In this document: piece by piece, positions 61,237 through 64,000 of the stretch
Layout: each line of letters begins with the position of its first letter
Position numbering within the stretch: position 1 is the stretch's first letter
Origin: an uncultured Oscillospiraceae bacterium
Lineage (GTDB): Bacteria > Bacillota > Clostridia > Oscillospirales > Ruminococcaceae
Length of the DNA stretch: 64,000 nucleotides
Reading direction: 5' to 3'
Assembly: GCA_904384225.1 (NCBI GenBank)
Contig: CAJFJV010000003.1
Span: forward strand, 35,977-99,976
Position numbers and translations under genes: made by a program
The notes under the pieces: model-generated
What the model was told of the DNA's origin: nothing
Seen by the model: only the letters and a program-made list of their open reading frames with translations
Database searches by the model: none

Positions 61237-61430
61237 GGGTTTACAGAACAAGATTATAGAAAATATGCACAAAACCACGCGAAAAAATTCATCGCTCTAA
61301 CCGATATACTTTTATTCTTAAATCGTTTATAATGCATTTGTTCTGTTCAGGTATATCCCTGCGATATCGACAGGAACTGCTGATAAGCTTATACCGCAGA
61401 GCAATCCAAAACAAAAGGTAGGCAGCAGAT

Positions 61431-63869
61431 ATGGACGCCATTCAATTAAGCAATTGGAAAGTCATGGGCACGCTTCCCCATCAGGCAGACTTTTCCGCAC
61501 ATATTACACAGGGTGCTTTGCTTCCGAATCTTACTTCGTGGATCGATGCAGAAGTACCGGGCAGTATCTATCGCGATCTTTTCAAAGCAGGATATATCGA
61601 AGAGCCCTATTTCGATCAGAATAGCCTGCACTGTGAGTGGGTCGCAGGACGCTGGTGGATTTACCGCGCCACTTTCGCTGTGACTGAAGAACAGTCCAAA
61701 AAAGTGCTGAAACTGCATTTTGGCGGGATTGACTATTCCGCCCAGATTTATATAAACGGGCAGAAGGTCGGCCGACACGAGGGCATGTATATTCCATTTG
61801 AAGCCGTAATTAACCCATATATAAAATCGAATGAAGAAAATATTCTGGTATGCGTACTGGAGCATGCGCCATTTGCTGACCCGCAGCCAGGTTATACTTC
61901 AAAAACCCGTTATCTAAAGGCGCGTTTTAACTATAAATGGGATTTTGCCGCGCGTGTGATGGATTTGGGATTGTATGAACCGGTAGAAATCCGTACCTAT
62001 GATGCCGCTGCAATCCTTTACAGTTTCGCACGCCCTGTTTATCAAAATGGTGAATGGCAGCTTTTTTGTGAAGTAGAAACCGAAGCGTTCCGCGATACGG
62101 AAGCTACGCTTTCTTTCGATTTAACGCTCCAGACAGCCAACGGGGCCGTTCCGGTACATGCAGAGAAAACTGTCTCCTTAGCAGCGGGTTTCGGCACTTT
62201 TACAGAGACGATCAGCTTGGCCGGACTTACTCCCCTTTTATGGTGGCCGAATGGATACGGCAAGCAAACGCTGCATCCGCTTACGATTGCTTTGTCGATA
62301 AAAAATGAGATAAACGACAACGTACAGCATCAAATTGGTTTCCGTACCCTTGAATACCGTCATGCAGATGGTCGTGAAGATGCCCTGCCGTATCATGTTG
62401 TGATCAATGGCAAGCGGATTTATCTCAAAGGTACGAATATGGTTCCGCTTGATTGTATCCACTGCACAGATGAAACGGTTATGCGGGAACGCCTGACCGC
62501 CGCACGCGACGCCAATATCAACTTTCTGCGTATTTGGGGCGGCGGCCATCTGGAAAACGAAACGTATTATCGTATTTGTGACGAGCTGGGGCTTATGATC
62601 TTACAAGAGTTCCCTATGTCAAGTTCCGGCTGCGACGACGTACCTTCCCGCAACCCTGCCTTTTTAAAACTACTGCACAAAGCGGCAGTCCATACAGTAA
62701 AGCAGCGCCGCAACCACGTCTCTCTCACCTTTATGGACGGCGGCAACGAATTGACGGATTGGCGATACATGGATCGGGAAGACCACGAAGGGCATCCTGC
62801 TACCTTTGCCGATCCAACGCTTGCCATGCTAAAAGGCATTATCAACAGCTTTGCTCCCGACATTCAGATGCTGCCGTCCTCTGCAACCGGGCCAAACGCA
62901 CTATTAAAGGTTGGCGATACCGGAAACAATCACGACGTACACGGCCCATGGGGATATCTTGGACCATACCGGCATTATGAATTTTACGATCAATCTGACA
63001 GTATTGTACACGGAGAGTTTGGCTGCGGCGGCATTAGCGGAATGCGTCAGCTTTCTAAAATTTTCCGTCCGGAAGATCTGCATCTTGATACTTCGTATCA
63101 CAACCGTGCATGGGCGCACCACAGCGGCGGCTGGGACAACTACAATACCAGAGAGAGAATGATGTTCGGCGACCTCTATGATATTCCACTATCGGATTAT
63201 GTGAAAATCAACCAGTTTGTTCAAGCGGAAAGCCTGCGCTATTCAATAGAGGCAAACCGCCGCCGGCAATGGAAAAGCGTAGGTCAAATGACTTGGCAGT
63301 TTAACGAGCCGTGGCCAAACGCGCAGTGCTCCAATGTGTTGGAATACTATGGTGATAAAAAGCTTGCATATTATTTCCTTCGCGACGCGTACGCAAGCGT
63401 TCTTCCAAGCTTAAAATATAAGAAGCTTTTTTACACCGCCGGCGAGACCTTTGAAGCGGAACTTTGGCTCATTAACGACCGGCCTGACGCCGCTTTTTCT
63501 ATCGAATACAAGGTCGTCACAGAAAACGGAGACGTTCTCACTTCCGGAACAATGAACGGTATGGCAAAAGAGGATCTTTCCTTTCATGCCGGCACTTTTT
63601 CTGCCGCTCTGCCGCATGATCTTTCCGGCGGGTTTTCCGTTTGTCTGCATACCGTATGCGGCGATTTTGATGATACGAAAGAATACCTCTTTTTGATTGC
63701 CGATCAGACTATTCCCGTTAAGCTGACGGTGGAAGACGAACTGATGCTGCACGCATTTAAACGTCGCTGGCTAAGCAATGAGCTGGAAGCCAAGCGCGCC
63801 GATATCCGGCCAGTTCTTCATTATGTTGACCGCATGTGGGATAAATACGATCCATCTATGAAAGAATAA
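61431..63869 (+). CDS. Glycoside hydrolase family 2 (beta-mannosidase-like)
   Basis: AEVPGSIYRDLFKAGYIEEPYFDQN; LRIWGGGHLENETYYRICDELGLMILQEFPMS; VSLTFMDGGNELTDW; VHGEFGCGG. Confidence 0.9.
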   Translation: MDAIQLSNWKVMGTLPHQADFSAHITQGALLPNLTSWIDAEVPGSIYRDLFKAGYIEEPYFDQNSLHCEWVAGRWWIYRATFAVTEEQSKKVLKLHFGGIDYSAQIYINGQKVGRHEGMYIPFEAVINPYIKSNEENILVCVLEHAPFADPQPGYTSKTRYLKARFNYKWDFAARVMDLGLYEPVEIRTYDAAAILYSFARPVYQNGEWQLFCEVETEAFRDTEATLSFDLTLQTANGAVPVHAEKTVSLAAGFGTFTETISLAGLTPLLWWPNGYGKQTLHPLTIALSIKNEINDNVQHQIGFRTLEYRHADGREDALPYHVVINGKRIYLKGTNMVPLDCIHCTDETVMRERLTAARDANINFLRIWGGGHLENETYYRICDELGLMILQEFPMSSSGCDDVPSRNPAFLKLLHKAAVHTVKQRRNHVSLTFMDGGNELTDWRYMDREDHEGHPATFADPTLAMLKGIINSFAPDIQMLPSSATGPNALLKVGDTGNNHDVHGPWGYLGPYRHYEFYDQSDSIVHGEFGCGGISGMRQLSKIFRPEDLHLDTSYHNRAWAHHSGGWDNYNTRERMMFGDLYDIPLSDYVKINQFVQAESLRYSIEANRRRQWKSVGQMTWQFNEPWPNAQCSNVLEYYGDKKLAYYFLRDAYASVLPSLKYKKLFYTAGETFEAELWLINDRPDAAFSIEYKVVTENGDVLTSGTMNGMAKEDLSFHAGTFSAALPHDLSGGFSVCLHTVCGDFDDTKEYLFLIADQTIPVKLTVEDELMLHAFKRRWLSNELEAKRADIRPVLHYVDRMWDKYDPSMKE

Positions 63870-63903
63870 AAAAATAATAGAAAGAAGAGGCGTGCGGCTT
63901 AAG

Positions 63904-64000
63904 TGAAGTGACCCCAAAAAGTTAGACAATATTTCTATCAAAAATTGTTCAAGCAGCTGAAAGGGCTTGTTGTCTGTGAATTGCAGGCGGCAAGCCCTTT
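63904..64000 (-). mobile_element. End of a second IS3-like element (continues beyond the window)
   Basis: GAAGTGACCCCAAAAAGTTAGACAATATTT...GAAAGGGCTTGTTGTCTGTG...TGCAGGCGGCA.GCCCTTT matches the left end of the 6461-6834 element. Confidence 0.8.

Noticed and set aside
1-64000. CRISPR array, tRNA or rRNA genes
   Set aside because: No regularly spaced repeats and no tRNA/rRNA-like sequence recognised by eye; a tRNAscan/Infernal run would be decisive.
1-64000. Anti-phage defence island or prophage
   Set aside because: No restriction-modification, Abi, toxin-antitoxin, integrase or phage structural genes recognised; mobile DNA is limited to IS remnants.

Overview
This is a 64 kb chromosomal window from a spore-forming Firmicute, probably Clostridia. 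The taxonomic call is an inference from spoIIIE/ftsK, sigG, yunB, spoVB, yabP and yabQ together with operon order. Most of it is ordinary core-genome content. The main blocks are: ftsK/spoIIIE-ylzJ-tepA; pyrB, trxA and sigG; lon-engB; coaD-rsmD-ftsW/rodA-fhs; spoVB-mazG-HU-rqcP-yabP-yabQ-divIC-S1; an FMN riboswitch with ribU; efp-pepP-yqeG-rpsU; leuS-rsfS-nadD/yqeK-yhbY-rdgB-ftsY-smc-radical SAM-rnc-plsX-trmFO-topA-dprA; infC-rpmI-rplT; birA; and a GH2 glycosidase. Accessory or decayed pieces are an internally deleted IS3-like element (~6.46-6.83 kb) whose end recurs at the right window edge, and a transposase fragment abutting a 5'-truncated ABC permease (12.5-14.3 kb). I do not see a CRISPR array, a prophage or an obvious anti-phage island. 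The best leads are: (i) a two-gene radical-SAM DNA-repair locus with a consensus promoter overlapped by a 22-bp SOS-box-like palindrome; (ii) an aspartate carbamoyltransferase carrying only the PyrI-type zinc domain at its C-terminus; (iii) a compact Hanks-type kinase with an apparently missing activation segment, overlapping a double zinc-ribbon gene; and (iv) Pho-box-like direct repeats ahead of a D,D-carboxypeptidase. All calls come from reading the sequence by eye plus knowledge of the families; no database search was run.
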